From the NCBI RefSeq assembly GCF_904849725.1, contig NC_058521.1, positions 348,872,138 through 348,936,137 of the forward strand: a stretch of DNA of 64,000 bases. The letters are read 5' to 3'. Numbering within the stretch: position 1 is the stretch's first letter; each line of letters opens with the position of its first letter. The stretch is from Hordeum vulgare subsp. vulgare. Its lineage: Eukaryota; Streptophyta; Magnoliopsida; Poales; Poaceae. A model generated the notes under the pieces. The model saw only the letters and a program-made list of their open reading frames with translations. It ran no database searches and was not told the origin of the DNA. The position numbers and the translations under genes were made by a program. This document shows positions 1 to 10,870 of this stretch, one piece after another.

Positions 1-339
1 CGCCTTCCTCGTAAGGATCCATGGACCGACAGGGAGGTCCTGTGTCACCGGGGACGATGAGGTCACGGCGGAGAAGCTTCAGGTTGTGGTGGAGAGGGGT
101 GTTCCGAGCGAGGAGAAGCTCGGGGGAGTGGTGGAGAAGGATCCTGAGCTAACTATGGTCATGGGGAACGTGTGAGGAGCTCGAGAGTGAGCCTGTAGCC
201 TGAGACCGACGGAGCACCGACGCGGCAACGCCTAGGTCGATCTCGAGCACCGGGGCACTCCTTGCTAAAGTAGGGATGCTAGGGGATCGATTGGAGATTG
301 GGAGGAGAGGTGTGGTGTGCTAGAACGATGGGGGAAGCC

Positions 340-346
340 TATTTAA
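340..346 (-). promoter_or_regulatory. TATA-like box of the long LTR
   Basis: The minus strand reads TTAAATA within CCATTAAATAGG, followed by a C/T-rich leader running toward position 1. It is a likely LTR promoter element, judged only from sequence and spacing. Confidence 0.3.
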
Positions 347-1044
347 TGGCAAGCGATGGGGCACCGAGCGGGGGAGCGCCGGTGGTTTTTGCCACGCCTG
401 CAGGACAGGGAGAGAGGGCTCGGTGCTGAAATCACGGTTTGCGGATGTGGTTTAGGACTTAGACGGATGTAACGGGAGGAGCGTGGGTAGCTGTGCAGCC
501 GTGCTGCGGGACCGCATCCTCTTGACCGACTCGGGCGCACGCGGACATGCGTCGCCTGAGTCAGTGGAGAGGGGTGAAAGGGGCCCTAAGGCTGCCTTGA
601 GTCGGGTTGTTGTCGTGGGCGAGGAGAGACATCGAGGGGAGGTGAGAACCGGCCAGGGCTGGCCCCCTAGCCTCGGGTGTGCTCTGTAGCGCGTCCAGAG
701 CATGGCTTTGTCCTGCCACAGCATGCTAGCGCGCTCTGGCGTGCTTTGGCCTTGTCTGGCGTGTATGTGGGGTGGGTTAGATGCCCTTCGATTGCTAGGA
801 ACTGAGAGGATCAGTGATGGTCAAATGGAGGTGCATAAAGAGGTTTGGCCAACATTGAACCAGGAGCTAAATTGGGATTTTTGGCTCACTCACTTTGAAC
901 CAAGGAGGGGCCACTCGTGTGTAGTTGAGGAGTGGTGCTGGCAGTCTGTGCTAGGAGTTTGGAGTGAAGGGTGTGGTTGTAGAGAGTGCTAGATCTTGTT
1001 TGACCAATCTAGTTGAAGGTGTTTGATCTGGTTTTGGGGCACCT

Positions 1045-1919
1045 TGTTGGATTTTGGGCTCCGCAGAACCCTCAAGGTTCGAACACATGGGCGTGTAGGA
1101 AGATCTCTCTCGGCTCTACCTCAGTCAGCTCGCTACTCGATGGACAACATAGGAAACTCACTCGATGGTGAGGGAGACACATAACACAGCAGTTTACCCA
1201 GGTTCGGGCCGCTGTGAAGCGTAAGAGCCCACTCCTCCTTTGGTGGATTGCCTCTCGAGGAAGTTGGTTGATGAACTAGTAAAGTGCTTAGGCGGCTCCT
1301 GAGGCTGGGTGACCTTGCGTGCTCCTAGCGGGTGAATGAATGATTCCCCCCTTCTACGAAGCAACCTATCCTCTATATACAGTGGTGGCCCGGGTCCTCT
1401 TCCCTTATAGTTTCGGCGGGAATGGATCCCACAATATGCAATTTTGACGGGGAACACGGGAACATGCCCCCTCTGGCCAAAGGTGGTCTTCGCCTGCAAA
1501 TTGGCTTCCCGCGCTGCAGGGCCGGGCCAGGAGTTGACGTTTGTCCTGCTGGCGGGCCGCGACGGCCTTGTTGCACCAGAAGGGAAAACATTGGAAGATG
1601 CCTTGGGAACCCCAGTACGTCCTTGCCCCCTTTGCACTAAAGGGGAAACTGCACCGCCCTCCTACCTGATGCTCGTCTGTCCTTCCCTTGCGTCACCCTT
1701 GACACGTGAGGCCGGGCCTCGCCTCGGAATATCCACCGCCCCGGAGGGGTCCTGAGGGGGCCCCCGCGGGTCTTGATGTCGCTCCTCCTCGCGAGGCTTG
1801 GCCCCTCGCAAGGGCCTTGCCTTGAGCGACGACGAACCTGGGGCGTTTAGTTGATGAAGTGGGCCAGCCCTGGGCCGCAAACAGACAGGTCTGGTACCCC
1901 CATTCCCAGAACGCGAACA
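1045..1919 (-). mobile_element. Solo LTR, minus strand, 875 bp
   Basis: The block starts with TGTTGGATTT on the plus strand and ends with ACGCGAACA, so the minus strand runs TGTTCGCG...CAACA, with TG/CA termini. The flanking pentamers CACCT (1040-1044) and CAGCT (1920-1924) match at four of five positions, as expected for an aged target duplication. A minus-strand TATA box (GTATATAGAG, 1371-1380) lies upstream of the segment at 1188-1220, which resembles the conserved transcribed part of Triticeae gypsy LTRs. No internal domain is attached, so it is probably a solo LTR made by unequal recombination. Short frames inside it are spurious. Confidence 0.6.
1371..1380 (-). promoter_or_regulatory. 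TATA box in the solo LTR
   Basis: GTATATAGAG on the minus strand sits in the middle of the 875-bp LTR, where the U3/R boundary is expected. Confidence 0.4.
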
Positions 1920-2852
1920 CAGCTAACCCTCACCAATGATGTTGAAAGTTAACAGGATTGTGTTTTAGGCAAGATTAGGATGCTCTACCAAATTTGAGAT
2001 CCATTGGGCAAGGTTGGCAATGTAAACTTGAAAACACCCCAAATAGACAGTTCGGCCTTTTAAAAAGGAAATGTGAGCAACTTAATCCCCACAAATCCAA
2101 TTCTTGAGATGGTCTCCTCATTTGGGGTATTCAGCACTCCTACAAAGTTTTAGACCATTTGGACAAACTTTGCAATGTATAGTTGCTTGAACTTGAATCG
2201 GGACACGAAAGGTTTTAGGATTATTTGGTGAACCAAACCAACTTGGAATGAGGTGAAACTTGGCATGATCACCAAATATAGCTTGGTAATATGATAGAAT
2301 TTTCTGGGAATTTATTGAGAATACTTCCTTTGGAAATATTGCAAAAGGTCAAAACAGACATAATAGGTTTTCAAAGGTTTGCTCAAATATTTTGAACATA
2401 AATAGGGGTTGAAAATCATATGTATGGAAAATATATGTCTTGTGAGTATCTCCAATTTTCTCATATTTTTCTAAGGTAGAAAAATATATATCATTTCTAG
2501 TCTTCGAAAAGGACATGCAAATAAAATAGGAAAATAATTTACAAAATAAGTATTTTATGATTTTGAAGAGTTATAGTAGTGCTAGAATCAAAATACAATC
2601 TTTGGGTGAAGGCACCCCCTTGCAATGAGGGACTTGTAGTGCAAACTCCAAAGCAAGGTTTTGAATTAACAAAAATGAGAAAATGGATTTTTATGGAAAT
2701 ATTATGTTATAAAAATTATTTTTACATCCACACACTCAAGCGTACATACAATCAATAACAATCGTGGCACTCATAGCATTTTCTTAAAAGAATTTAGTTA
2801 AATCCAAATTTGAAAAGATTACAGGTGAGGCAAAGTGAAAAGAGGGTGTGAC

Positions 2853-4695
2853 ACTCTCTCCCCCCCCCTCTCTATCCCCCTCTGTCTCCACCCTCTACCC
2901 CCTTCTCTTCCAACCTCCCCCGCCCCCTATCTCCCCCTCTCTCTGCCCCCTCTCTCCCCTCCCTCTCTCCCCCTCTCTCTCTCTCATGTCTCCCTCTCCC
3001 TCCCTCTCTCCCCCTCTCCCCTCTCTCTTCCACTCTCTCTCCCTCACTCCCCTTATCTCTCTCCCCCCATCTCTCTCCCTCGTCTCCCTCTCTCTCCCTC
3101 TCCCCCTCTTTCTATCTCTCTCTCCTTTCTCTCCATCTCTCACTCCATCTCCCTCTCCCCCCTCTTTGTCTCCCCCTCTCTCTCCCTCCATCTCTCCATA
3201 CCTATCTCTCTCCCTCTCTCTCTCTACCTCCATCCCCTCTCTCACTAATCCATCTCTCTCCCTCTCCCTCCCTCATCTCTCTCTCCATATTCCTCTCCCC
3301 CCTGTGTCTCCCTCTCTCTCCCCCTCCCTCTCTCCCTCTGCCACCCTCCATCCGTCTCTCCCCCTCCCCCTCCCTCTCTCCCTCCCTCCCTCTCCCCATC
3401 TCTCTCTCCCTCTCTCTCCCCTCCATCTCCCCCTCTCCACCTCTCTCCCACTCTCTCCCCTCTCTCCAACCTCTCTCGACCTCCCTCTCTATCTCCCTCT
3501 GTCTATTACTCTCTCTTCCCCCCCCCCTCTCTCCATCTCTCTCCCTCTACCTCACTCTCCCTCTCCCACCCTCTCCCTCTCTCTCTCTCTCTTCACTCTC
3601 TCTCTCTATCCCCATCTCTCACTCGCTCTCACTCTCCCTCTCCGCCCTCTCCCTCTCCGCCCTCTCCCTGTCCCTCTCTCTCCCTCTGTCTCTCCCTCTC
3701 TCTCCCCCTCTCCTCCCTCTATCTCACCTATACCTCTCCCCTATCCTCTCTCCCTCTCCATTCCTCTCTCTATCCCTCTCTCCCTCTATCTCTCCTCCCC
3801 ACTATATCTCCCCTATCTCTCTCCCCTATCCTTTCTCTCTTCGTCTCTCTATCCCTCTCTCCCTCTAACCCTCTCTCCCTCTAACCCTCTCTCTCTCTCT
3901 CCATCTCTCCTCTCTCACTCCCTCTCCCCATGTCCCTATCCTCCCTCTCTCTCCCTCTGTCCCTATCATCCCTCTCTCTGTCCCTGTTCCCCCTCACTCT
4001 CTCTCCCACTCTTCCTCCCTCCCTCTCCATCCCTCTACCTCACCCCTATCCCTCCCCTCTACCTCATCCCTCTCTCTCCCTCTCCCTCACCCCTCTCTCC
4101 CTCTCACTCTCTCCCACATATGTCCCTCTACCTCTCCCCCATCTCTATCTCTCCTTGTCTCTCTCCCCTCTCCTCTCTCTCCCCCCTCTCTCTCCCTCTC
4201 CCTCCCTCTCTCTCCCTATCTGTCTCCCTTTCTCCTTCTATATCTCTTCCTCTCTCCTCTCTCTCCCCTCCCTCTCTCCCTCTCTCCTCTCTCTCCTCCC
4301 TCACCTCACTCTCTATCTCTCTCCATCTCTCACTCCCCCCTCTCTCACTCTCTCTCTCCCTCTCCCTATATCTCCCTCTCTCTCCCTCCCTCTCTATCAC
4401 CCTCTCTCTCCCTCTCTCCATCCCTCTCCCTCCCTCTCCCTACCTCTCTCTCCCTCTCCCTCTCCCTCTCTCCCTCTCTCCCTTTCCCTCCTCCCTCTCT
4501 CTCCATCTTTCTCTCCCCCTCTCTCCCTGTCTCTCCCCCTCTCTCTCCCTATCTCTCCCTATCTCTCCCCCTCTCTTTCCCTTTGTCTCTCCCTCTCTAT
4601 ATCTCCCTCTCTTCCCCTCTCCCCCCTCTCTATCTCCATCTCCCTCTCCCTCTCTCTCCCTCTCTATCTCTCTATTCCTCTCTCTCTCCCTCTCT
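2853..4695 (+). repeat. Giant polypyrimidine tract, (CCCTCT)-like, about 1.84 kb
   Basis: The plus strand is almost entirely C and T, in irregular CTCTCCCT/CCCTCTCT units with rare A or G. It abuts the LTR-like terminus at 2852 on the left and the retrotransposon gag fragment on the right. All reading frames here encode Ser/Leu/Pro repeats on the plus strand or Arg/Glu/Gly repeats on the minus strand, and are low-complexity artefacts. Long homopurine-homopyrimidine DNA of this kind can form triplex (H-DNA) structures and is unstable in replication and in sequence assembly. Confidence 0.9.
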
Positions 4696-4699
4696 ATTG

Positions 4700-5280
4700 T
4701 CTACTTTTGTTCCACAAGTTAAACCTAACAACACTAGTAACAAAGGGAACAAAGTTTCTTCTTATAATAACAACAATGCTAAAGCTAAACAAATGATGTT
4801 GTTGCTAGTAGCTCTCTTGATTCCACTAATGATTTTCTTAGCCAAGTTACACTTGAGCAACAACACGATTTATTTAAAGGGATTATAGAGATAGGTGTCT
4901 TTAAGAGTCTTGTCGGAAGTAAGTTGTTTGAGGAAATTGTGCACAAGCAACGAGGACATCGGAAGAAGCAAGGTGCTGGCTACTTCAACATCAACGAAGA
5001 TGTTTGGGAAGAAGGCCCATATCACATTCTCAAGTTTATTCTTCAAGAGGAGAACTATGATCCTACTCTTCCCAAGGGAACAATCTCACAAGATGGCCTT
5101 CTACCAAAAGACAACAAGGGCAAGGGAAAGCTTCAAGAGGACATTGCCTCATTTGAAGAAAAGCCCCAAGCCAAGGTTGAGTGGGTTCTCAAGGACACCT
5201 CTAGTACAACCTCATCTAGTGCTACCACAACTCGAAGGATTCCCATCAAAGTGATGTGGGTCCCCAAGTGGAAGAACTAG
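4700..5280 (+). pseudogene. C-terminal part of copia-type gag (broken)
   Basis: The translation around 4700-4780 (FVPQVKPNNTSNKGNK) matches the minus-strand copy near 35880-35960. One frameshift near 4780 moves the frame; the rest reads openly to a stop at 5278-5280. Shared features are an EIVHK-x-x-GHHKKQG-like basic segment (4936-4980), a Ser/Thr-rich segment and a conserved tail ending in KWKN, versus KKKN in the other copy. The N-terminal gag domain and zinc knuckle are absent because the fragment is cut by the polypyrimidine tract. The likely ancestral role is the end of the capsid polyprotein. It cannot be functional as it stands. Confidence 0.6.
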
Positions 5281-6986
5281 GAAGTTCTTGAGGGGTGACT
5301 CCGCCAATGAAATTCACTCCCATTCATTTTGGCAAGAACTATATGCAATCAACCTCAACCATATGCATTGGTTCAAGGAGCCACATATTCCCTCAAAGTT
5401 GAGGAAGGGACAAGGTAATTCAAGAATCATTGGACATCAACTCCAATGAATTTCACTCCATGTACATATATATATTTGTGTTTGTTACTTTTTCTTTGGG
5501 ACTAACCCATGTAGGTGTGAAGAGTAAGGAACAACAAGGTTTGCTCCCAACTCAACATGATCTTCATCAACATTGAGCATCCACCACTACTTCACCTACT
5601 TGAAGTCTTCTATGAAAAAACCCAAGGTTAGTTTGTCCCTCTTAGGGCGGATGTCATATCAAGGGGGAGCTTCACTATAAAATCTTGAGTATAAGCATCT
5701 CCTAAAGATATGAACACATTAATGCTTTATGTAAAAGTAGTAACCCCACTTGTGCTTAAATGATGAGTATGACCTATGATCAAGTAGTCCTACTTGACTC
5801 CTAAGTCAATATACTCATATATAGATGACTTCGTCATCGCCCAAGTGCTTGATAGATGCTAGGATGTTTGTGCATGTTCATCATGATTATATTTGACATC
5901 TTATTGTGTGAGCATGTTGGTCTATACATCCTCTCTCGTTTGAGGATATCGAATTATTGTTATGTGGCTTTTGATTTATCTTTTGCCATTGGATAGACAA
6001 GAATGCCTACAACCCTTCTCTAGCTATCTATTATTTCTCGTCTCAAGTTCTATACATGCTTCATCACAAGACTTGAACAAGAACTTCTCGATCCCTCTGT
6101 GTGAAGGAGCACTCGGAGTTCCGTATCGACAAAGGCTGCAGACCAAAACCTCTTTGTGAATATCAGTGTAGCCAATCCGAGAATCTCGGTTCCACCGAAT
6201 TCCAAAGTTCATCTGGGTTTTCAATCTCAGTACCATCAAAACCACCATCTCGGCTTCACCGAGTTTCCATGTCAACTAACAACAGCGAAACTCGGTGGCC
6301 TGATATCTTAGTCTCAGTGACACCAACAGTGATGAGTATATATCCTGGCGGATCCAATGTTTTGAAATTACTTGTCAATTTTTTTCTCCCCAACCCTATG
6401 TTGTCGTCACAAGGACCCCTCGTCATCTCCTATGCATCCCCGAGTGCCTCCGTCATTGGGATTCACCGCTGCTAATGGAATCCTGTCCACCGTCGTCGTC
6501 TAGTGGGTTCATCACATAATTAGGGTTTGAATTCGAACCCTCTTTTTCTCCTTAATCCTAATCTCGCGCATTTGGTCTTTCCCATCCACAATACCGAATA
6601 TGCAATCTTCTTATACCACAAGAGAATGAAGGAATCTTGGATCTGATTTTCCGCAGCATGCATCTCGGTGATACCGAGTTGGAAAATCGGTTCCAGCAAT
6701 TTATGTTTTAGGGTTACTGAGAACCGCTTCCGTGAGACCGAGTAGCTCTATTCGGTTACACCGAAAAGACTTCCCAAGTTTCTATTTAGCAAGTGGTCAG
6801 TCTCGGTGACTCCGAAAAACTCAACCCGGTGCTATTGACATTCATTCTGCACTAGATCAAACCGAAAGTTTTTGAATTCAAATGTTGAAAAAAATTATGT
6901 TTTGTGATGCTCAATCGTTCTGCTCCTCTACATCTATTTCACACGGTTGCTTGTCTGCTGATTTGTTGGTCTGCCTGGTATACAAG
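5281..6986 (+). other. Spacer between gag and ORF2, with internal promoter-like features
   Basis: No coding frame is supported here. The matching spacer in the minus-strand copy lies at 33655-35368. From about 6170 there are many short imperfect palindromes of the type TCGGTnnnACCGA (clusters at about 6170-6330 and 6660-6840), separated by a TATATAT box at 6337-6343. The box lies 644 bp before the ORF2 start, and the other copy has the same arrangement at 649 bp. The rest (5281-6150) is unstructured AT-rich sequence. Confidence 0.6.
6337..6343 (+). promoter_or_regulatory. Internal TATA-like box upstream of ORF2
   Basis: GAGTATATATCC lies downstream of a cluster of TCGGT/ACCGA motifs and 644 bp upstream of the ORF2 start at 6987. 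The equivalent box in the second copy (minus strand, 34303-34309) has the same relative position. This suggests an internal promoter for ORF2; transcription cannot be shown from sequence. Confidence 0.4.
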
Positions 6987-9078
6987 ATGTCAGGATCTGA
7001 TGATAGCCAAAACAACTTCACTCAGGATAGTGTTGAGATGGACTCAGGCACAAGTCCTGAGAGGTCCCCTTCTGATCCAGGCACCCCCAGTTCTCATGGA
7101 TTGCACAAGGCTGCTAAAACGATAAGAAGGAAACTAAATTCTGATGAAGAAAACTCGGACTTTATTCCTGTTGAGTCTGCTCTCCAAAAGCAGAAAGAGA
7201 AGCATGTTGTCAATATAACTGTCCGAAAGGAGTACTCAAAACCTTCTGACATGAGAGCTCTAGAGTTTGCAAGGCAAGGGATGCCACTTTCCCTTGACAA
7301 TCCTCCTAAGAAGGCTGGTGTGAGGAGAGGTAGGAAAAGGACTATTCATGTCTCTGATAGAAAATTTTCCATGTATGTAGACCGAGCTGAAACTGCTGCT
7401 GCTGAGGAAGAGAAAGTACTAGCTAAGGCTCCTCCTGCAAATCAGAAAAATAAGCTTATGGTAGATGCTATGAAGCCTTCAGCTCCAAAGCCTTCAGCTC
7501 CAAAGAAACTTGTAGCTCCCAAGAGGGCCACAAAGGACATATGTGTAGCTGCTAAAGATAAATTCACTGCTTCAAGAGCCTTTGGTGCAGAGGAAGATGT
7601 TGAGAATGCACCAATTCTCATGAAGTTAAGGCCTCACTTGCCACTTCACTATGAGTCTCATCCAATAGTTGAAGACATGAATAAGAGAAGAGATGTCAGG
7701 CTGAGCAAATGGAGAGCTATTGATCCATATGCTACAAGGAGAAGAACTACAGTTGATCCCAGATTTCATACAAAAGAACAACAAGACTTTTATGAGATAG
7801 TTTTGTATGAAAAATGTCCAACAGTTAGTGATATGAGATATGTTGACTAGAATTATATCAAAGTCAATGAAGATTTCTTTCCTCGTGTGAGAGAGAACTT
7901 CAATCTTGTTGACATTGAAGAGTTTGTTGGCAGAGAGATGACTGCATGGAATGACAAAATGATTATGCAATTCTATTGAACACTTCATTTCTATTCAGAT
8001 GGCACAATTGTCTGGATGACTGATGGCCATAGATACGAAGCCACAATTGAAGAATGGGCTAATATCATTGGTGCTCCAAAGTCACGAGAAGAGAACTTGG
8101 ATGTGTATTCACAACCAAAGAAGAATCACAGCTTCATGGCCAATATGAACAAAACAATGTCAAATGACTTCCTGCCATCTCACAAGCTTGGGTGTGTCTA
8201 TTTCTTGCAAGCTGGAATAACCACTACCAACACTATTTTGAGGCATACCTTGATGGCCAAATCAGGTGATGAAAAGATGATTAGAGGCTATTCCATCAAT
8301 ATGCTGATTCATTTAGACACTCACACTCGCTTTGAAGTCATGCATTTGATTGCTGAGACTATGAGGAGAACATCTACAGATCATAAGAGATGTTGCAGAT
8401 ATGCACCATATATTCAGATGCTCATCAATGCCAAGATTGGCAAGCATGCATATCAGCTGGTTCATCCTTATTTTCCACTACATCCAGAGTTCGAGGATAA
8501 TGAAGTTGTGATGTATGACACTCATACATATTCAGCTACAGGAAGAGAGGTTGCAAAGGTAGTTGCTGCAGAGATCACTAAGAATGCTCCAGCTCCACCA
8601 CCACAGCTCAAAACCAGAGAGCAACATATGTCGTTCTTGGTCAGCGCCATCCAAGGGATGGAGAAGAATATTTCTGAGATCATGCTGAATCAGAAGAGCC
8701 TAGAGAGGATTGTGGAAACAAACTTCCATGACGTGGATGTGAAGGTTACGGAGTTGACCACTACAGTCAAATAGCTTCAACATAAAGTTGAATCAATGCA
8801 GATTCCATGCTCACATGAAGATGATGATGATGACGACGATGATTATGATTCACCTCTTTGTACTATCACACTAGTTCTCGACCCAAATCAGGTCAGGAGT
8901 CGTGCCAGTACCAGAAGATAGACCATCTTCATCAGCTCAAGCTTCAGCTCCTGCTCCACCACCTCGAGTGTCTACACCTCCAGCTCCTGCTCCAGCAACA
9001 TCAACCGCCTTTGTCGATGCTATATTGTGTACTCCAACATGTGCTACCGGAGGAGATCATGCCCAAAGAGACGCTTAG
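6987..9078 (+). pseudogene. ORF2 of the copia-like family, plant putative transposon protein-like (broken by stops)
   Basis: The start MSGSDDSQ is chosen because the second copy (minus strand, 33654) begins MSGSKDS. One frame runs about 640 codons with in-frame stops at 7848-7850, 7977-7979 and 8772-8774. The N-terminal third is Ser/Asp-rich, then Lys/Arg-rich with Pro-Ala-Lys repeats, suggesting a nuclear or nucleic-acid-binding tail. The middle (about 7860-8600) has the pattern HFYSDGTIVWMTDG...EEWANIIGAP, which resembles the plant putative transposon protein domain (PF20167). The C-terminus is a coiled-coil-like segment (MEKNISEIMLNQKSLERIVE), an acidic Asp run and a tail ending near QRDA. 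The first stop replaces a Trp codon kept in the other copy. Its biochemical role is unknown. Confidence 0.65.
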
Positions 9079-9291
9079 ATCGGACCTTTGAAATTTTTGG
9101 TACTTGTTGCGAAAGGGGGGTGTCTACAGATCATAGGGCTTCGAGAGAGGGAGAGCTTTTTACTTTATTTGCTCTCGTTTGGTTTTCAAAACTTTATTTG
9201 GTCTTTTCTATGACATTATCTTCTTAGATGTGTGTTTGATCATATGCTTTGGTTGTTTGATGCTACCATATTATTATCTTTGAGCTATCTA

Positions 9292-9564
9292 CTCCCTCTG
9301 TCACGGTTTAGAAGGCACGTTTGGAAAATCTCTAGGACCAAGGTAGTCACTGATTGGTTGTGAGATGTAGCAAGTGTAAATGCTAATGCGCCTAATCAAC
9401 TGAGAAAATACTAGTACTAATGTGTGAGCAGCAAATTGGGAGGGCGCATGCATGAGTAATACTAGTACTAATTAATAGGAGTAATTGCTTTCGCGCCTTA
9501 AACCTTGTTTATTTGGGAAACGCACGCAAGTTTAACTATGCCTTCTAAAACGTGACGGAGGGAG
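9292..9564. mobile_element. Stowaway-type MITE (Tc1/Mariner), 273 bp
   Basis: The terminal inverted repeats are about 25 bp: the left end begins CTCCCTCTGTCACGGTTTAG and the right end is its near-perfect reverse complement (two mismatches). It is flanked by TA on both sides (9290-9291 and 9565-9566), the Stowaway target duplication. There is no coding capacity. It inserted into the retrotransposon spacer after that element was in place, because the retrotransposon sequence continues on both sides. Confidence 0.9.
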
Positions 9565-9827
9565 TACATAATGATCATTCACTTATTTTTGGTGCTATGT
9601 GCATTGCTATTCATTCTTATCTTTTATGCTCACTACCAAGTTGTATGTGACATCGAAGAGTAACACATAATCCTAATAAATTGTGCATTTACATTCAAAT
9701 GCAAATTTAAAATAATGCACAAATTTAGGAGGAGCTCTTGCTTTTCAGATACCTCTCAAAGTGTCGATCCTAATCATTGATTATACCTTTTGTCGAAGCT
9801 TTGATCTATATGTTTTCATAAATTACC

Positions 9828-9841
9828 AAAAAGGATGAGAT
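9828..9841 (+). other. Polypurine tract of the copia-like fragment
   Basis: AAAAAGGATGAGAT lies directly before the LTR start TGAAAGCACAATTGC at 9842. The second copy has an equivalent purine tract before its 3' LTR. This is the site expected to prime plus-strand synthesis. Confidence 0.6.
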
Positions 9842-10868
9842 TGAAAGCACAATTGCTCCCTAATGTGATTTTGACAATTAAGCACAACATATGCATCATA
9901 GAACTAATGAGTTTTTACAAGTATATTTCAGAAAAGTTCAAAACATGATTTGGCTATAGGATTGAGTGGAGATGCCCGTGATGAAGGAAGAAATAAGATT
10001 GGCAATAGCTTCAAGCAAGAAGACTCTTCATTTTACACTTCGTTAGAAATCACATTTGAGTCCATATGATGAATTGGTTGCTCAAGTGCTTAGAGTTAGC
10101 CACCAAAAATTACTCAGCCACTCTTTCACAAAATATATTTGTCCCAAGCCAAATGTGCACAATCGGAGCCACCAACAAGTTATACTCGGCCCTACCGATT
10201 TCAGAGTTAGCCATATCCTAGCCAAACCCTACCACTTTGGTGCAATCGAAACTGCATCGGTGCTACCGAGTTCATGTGACCAACTTTCTATTGCCTCGGT
10301 ACACAAAATCGGAATTTCTGAGTTTGAGTATCGGGGTCACCGATCTGTGTCATCTGTCCGTTTGTCACCTTTTCGGTGCCACCGAGTTGTGTATATCGGT
10401 TCCACCGAGATTTAACGTTACTACCTTTTGTGCAAGTCGGTACCATCGAGTTTGTCCCTTCGGTGTCATCGAGTTGGTCAATCATGGTGTAACGGTTGGA
10501 TTTTGTGTGTTGACTATATATACCCCTCCACCTACCTCTCATTTGCAGAGGAAGCGCTTAGAACACACACTTCATTGCTAGATTCATTTTTCTGAGAGCG
10601 AGCCACCTACTCATGTGTTGAGATCAAGAGATTCCACTCCAACTATTTGAACCTTGATTTCCACCCTCCCCAAGTTGCTTTCCACAACACCAATCTCTCC
10701 TACCCATGCCAAATATGAGAGAGAGTGATTCAGTGTTGAGGAGACTATCTTTAGAATCACAAGAGCAAGGAGTTCATCGTTCTACCACATATATTACCTT
10801 TCGGAGTGTGGTGCCTCCTAGATTGGTTAGGTGTCGTTTCGGAGCCTCGTACTTCATGTTGTGGAGTT
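9842..10868 (+). mobile_element. 3' LTR of the copia-like fragment, truncated
   Basis: It begins TGAAAGCACAATTGCTCCCTA, the same terminus as the minus-strand copy's 5' LTR (39102). It contains a U3 cluster of TCGGT/ACCGA motifs (about 10180-10470) and a TATATATA box at 10515-10522. Similarity to the other LTRs ends at GTGGAGTT (10861-10868), where pyrimidine DNA begins, about 1,027 bp into an LTR that is about 1,508 bp in the full copy. Confidence 0.7.
10515..10522 (+). promoter_or_regulatory. LTR TATA box
   Basis: GACTATATATACCCCTCC, with the counterpart TATATATACCCCTCC in both LTRs of the minus-strand copy. It follows the motif cluster. Confidence 0.55.
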
Positions 10869-10870
10869 CA

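Larger units (their letters stand above)
1..2852 (-). mobile_element. Partial long LTR of a minus-strand gypsy-type retrotransposon
   Basis: Read on the minus strand this block begins with TGTCACACCC at 2852, a plausible LTR terminus, and continues to the window edge without a matching end. It is interrupted by a solo LTR at 1045-1919. A minus-strand TATA-like box (TTAAATA, 340-346) is followed by a pyrimidine-rich, gene-like leader that could be the R/U5 region. No long coding frame is convincing on either strand. On the minus strand the DNA immediately upstream of the terminus is the purine strand of the 2853-4695 tract, where a polypurine tract would sit next to a 3' LTR. The LTR assignment is inference from terminus and promoter layout. 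Confidence 0.45.
9079..9841 (+). other. 3' spacer of the copia-like fragment, including MITE and PPT
   Basis: Non-coding. It contains a complete Stowaway-type MITE at 9292-9564 and ends in a purine-rich tract directly before the LTR. Apart from the MITE, sequence such as 9590-9830 parallels the minus-strand copy at 31740-32140. Confidence 0.6.
4697..10868 (+). mobile_element. Truncated non-autonomous copia-like retrotransposon fragment
   Basis: This plus-strand fragment has, in order, the end of gag, a spacer, ORF2, a second spacer with a MITE, a polypurine tract and the first ~1 kb of a 3' LTR. The same order, on the minus strand, occurs in the more complete copy at 16084-39102. Comparison shows that the left edge cuts into gag just before a shared Pro-Gln-x-Lys-Pro-x-Asn-Thr-Ser-Asn stretch, and that the right edge cuts the LTR at a shared GTGGAGTT, with about 480 bp of LTR missing. 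Both edges are polypyrimidine DNA, with no target duplication. No reverse transcriptase or integrase is present. Confidence 0.75.

Noticed and set aside
1194..1637. 147-codon minus-strand frame
   Set aside because: Lies inside the solo LTR across its TATA box; no domain.
2835..4796. Very long plus-strand frames (up to 624 codons) of Ser/Leu/Pro repeats
   Set aside because: They follow the C/T-only repeat tract, exist in several frames at once and have no non-repetitive domain.
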